DNA of 64,000 nucleotides from Pelagicoccus sp. SDUM812005. GTDB lineage: Bacteria > Verrucomicrobiota > Verrucomicrobiia > Opitutales > Opitutaceae. The position numbers were made by a program, and so were the translations under genes. The notes beneath the pieces are model-generated. The model was given only the letters and a program-made list of their open reading frames with translations, searched no databases and had not been told where the DNA came from. Numbering within the stretch: the stretch's first letter is position 1; every line of letters begins with the position of its first letter. The stretch is taken from NCBI RefSeq assembly GCF_031127875.1, contig NZ_JARXIA010000015.1, positions 62,001 to 126,000 of the forward strand, in the 5' to 3' direction. Below, one piece after another: positions 63,311-64,000 of the stretch.

Positions 63311-63949
63311 ATGCGAAAACCCACTCTTCTCGGCATCACCGGCGGCAGCGGCTCCGGAAAAAGCTGGCTCGCCAAGCACCTCCAAGAACAGCTCGGCAGC
63401 CACCAGCTCGTAGCCATCCAACAAGATTGGTACTACCGCGACCTCAGCCACCTGCCCGCCGACGAAGCAGCCAAGACCGACTTCGACGACCCCGCCGCCT
63501 TAGAGCTCGACCTGCTCGAATCCCAGCTGCAACAGCTCTCCCAAGGCCACCCCGTCGACGCTCCCCAATACGACTTCTCCACCTTCTCCCGCAAAACGCA
63601 GCCCCACCCCATCCAGCCCCGCCCCGTCATCCTCGTCGAGGGACTCTTCGTCCTGCACCGACAGAGCCTCGCCCGCCGCCTCGACCTCAGCGTCTACGTC
63701 GACACCCCCAGCGACCTTCGGCTCCTGCGACGCATCCGCCGCGACCTCAGCGAACGGGGCTACCAGCTCGAGCGAATCCTCGATTTCTGGGAGCACGACC
63801 AAATCCCAAGTTTTACCAAATTCGTACAACCCCAGCGCGAACGCGCCTCACTAATATGGGACTCATTGCAAGATACTGCTTTGGTACCTGCGCTTCTGGC
63901 CGATCTAAAGAATCGAATATCCAGATATGCAGACCAACCCACAACTTGA
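63311..63949 (+). CDS. udk: Uridine kinase-like P-loop protein
   Basis: A 212-residue P-loop NTPase: Walker A GGSGSGKS at residues 11-18, the substrate-binding QQDWYYRDLSHLP, DDPAALELDLLESQL, the VILVEGLFVLH strand and RLLRRIRRDLSERG, all in the order of bacterial uridine/cytidine kinases, which phosphorylate uridine and cytidine in pyrimidine salvage. Length matches Udk. Related phosphoribulokinase-like proteins are the main alternative. The last 23 bases overlap the start of the next gene. Confidence 0.85.
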   Translation: MRKPTLLGITGGSGSGKSWLAKHLQEQLGSHQLVAIQQDWYYRDLSHLPADEAAKTDFDDPAALELDLLESQLQQLSQGHPVDAPQYDFSTFSRKTQPHPIQPRPVILVEGLFVLHRQSLARRLDLSVYVDTPSDLRLLRRIRRDLSERGYQLERILDFWEHDQIPSFTKFVQPQRERASLIWDSLQDTALVPALLADLKNRISRYADQPTT

Positions 63950-64000
63950 AGACGAAGAACTCGTCGACTACTGGTCGAAGGCTGGGACTCCTGTCGGAAA
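63927..64000 (+). CDS. Start of a downstream gene (truncated by the window edge)
   Basis: An ATG opens MQTNPQLEDEELVDYWSKAG and runs on to the end of the window without a stop. It overlaps the uridine-kinase-like gene by 23 bases. The acidic N-terminus gives no family clue. Reading it as a real gene rests on the absence of stops and the overlap, so confidence is limited. Confidence 0.4.
   Translation, partial: MQTNPQLEDEELVDYWSKAGTPVG

Noticed and set aside
1-64000. Mobile elements, CRISPR arrays or prophage
   Set aside because: No transposase, integrase, phage structural gene, or regularly spaced direct repeats were seen on either strand; only small dispersed repeats are present.

Overview
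The window looks like a chromosomal segment of a marine Verrucomicrobiota, most likely an Opitutae/Puniceicoccales relative such as Pelagicoccus. This is inferred from a SecA of 973 residues with extra sequence and a C-terminal SEC-C motif, secreted proteins with paired 'RGxxGxG' repeat domains, many exported proteins, two TonB-dependent receptors with a dedicated Ton motor, and several sulfotransferases. No rRNA, tRNA, CRISPR array or insertion sequence was recognised.

Layout. 1-3.6 kb: a partial, very long acidic protein with one membrane segment near its C-terminus. 3.7-13 kb: slyX and a surface-glycan block (chimeric glycosyltransferases, a polyprenyl-phosphate-type GT2, a methyltransferase, two sulfotransferases); the part from about 7.3 to 13 kb is visibly A/T-richer than its surroundings. 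13-16 kb: two secreted surface-type proteins. 16-30 kb: housekeeping genes (secA, UDP-glucuronate decarboxylase, MFS, tgt, trpG/pabA, nrdR, HIT protein, panE-type reductase, glycerophosphodiesterase, gpmI) with another sulfotransferase. 56.6-64 kb: GT4 glycosyltransferase, a 1151-residue hybrid histidine kinase, MATE exporter, STAS protein, uridine-kinase-like protein and the first codons of one more gene.

The remarkable part is 30.7-56.5 kb. A TonB2-type energy module (DUF3450 protein, TtpC-like ExbB, ExbB, ExbD, TonB, TPR protein) lies with a TonB-dependent receptor and an exported aminotransferase. Across a long regulatory gap lie a second, apparently plug-less receptor barrel and an MFS transporter, then two more exported PLP aminotransferases. 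Divergent from these is a tight seven-gene operon: Tat-exported flavin amine oxidase, cytochrome c, ammonium transporter, membrane-anchored protein with three tandem RidA domains, aldehyde dehydrogenase, gamma-glutamyltransferase and membrane dipeptidase. I read this as an envelope line that imports gamma-glutamyl or peptide-like nitrogen compounds, dismantles them in the periplasm, deaminates the products by transamination and by flavin chemistry draining electrons to cytochrome c, clears imines with a covalent RidA pseudo-trimer, and recovers ammonium. Six start sites in this block, and none that I noticed elsewhere in the window, carry the same AAAAAGATGTCT module. The substrate cannot be read from the sequence.
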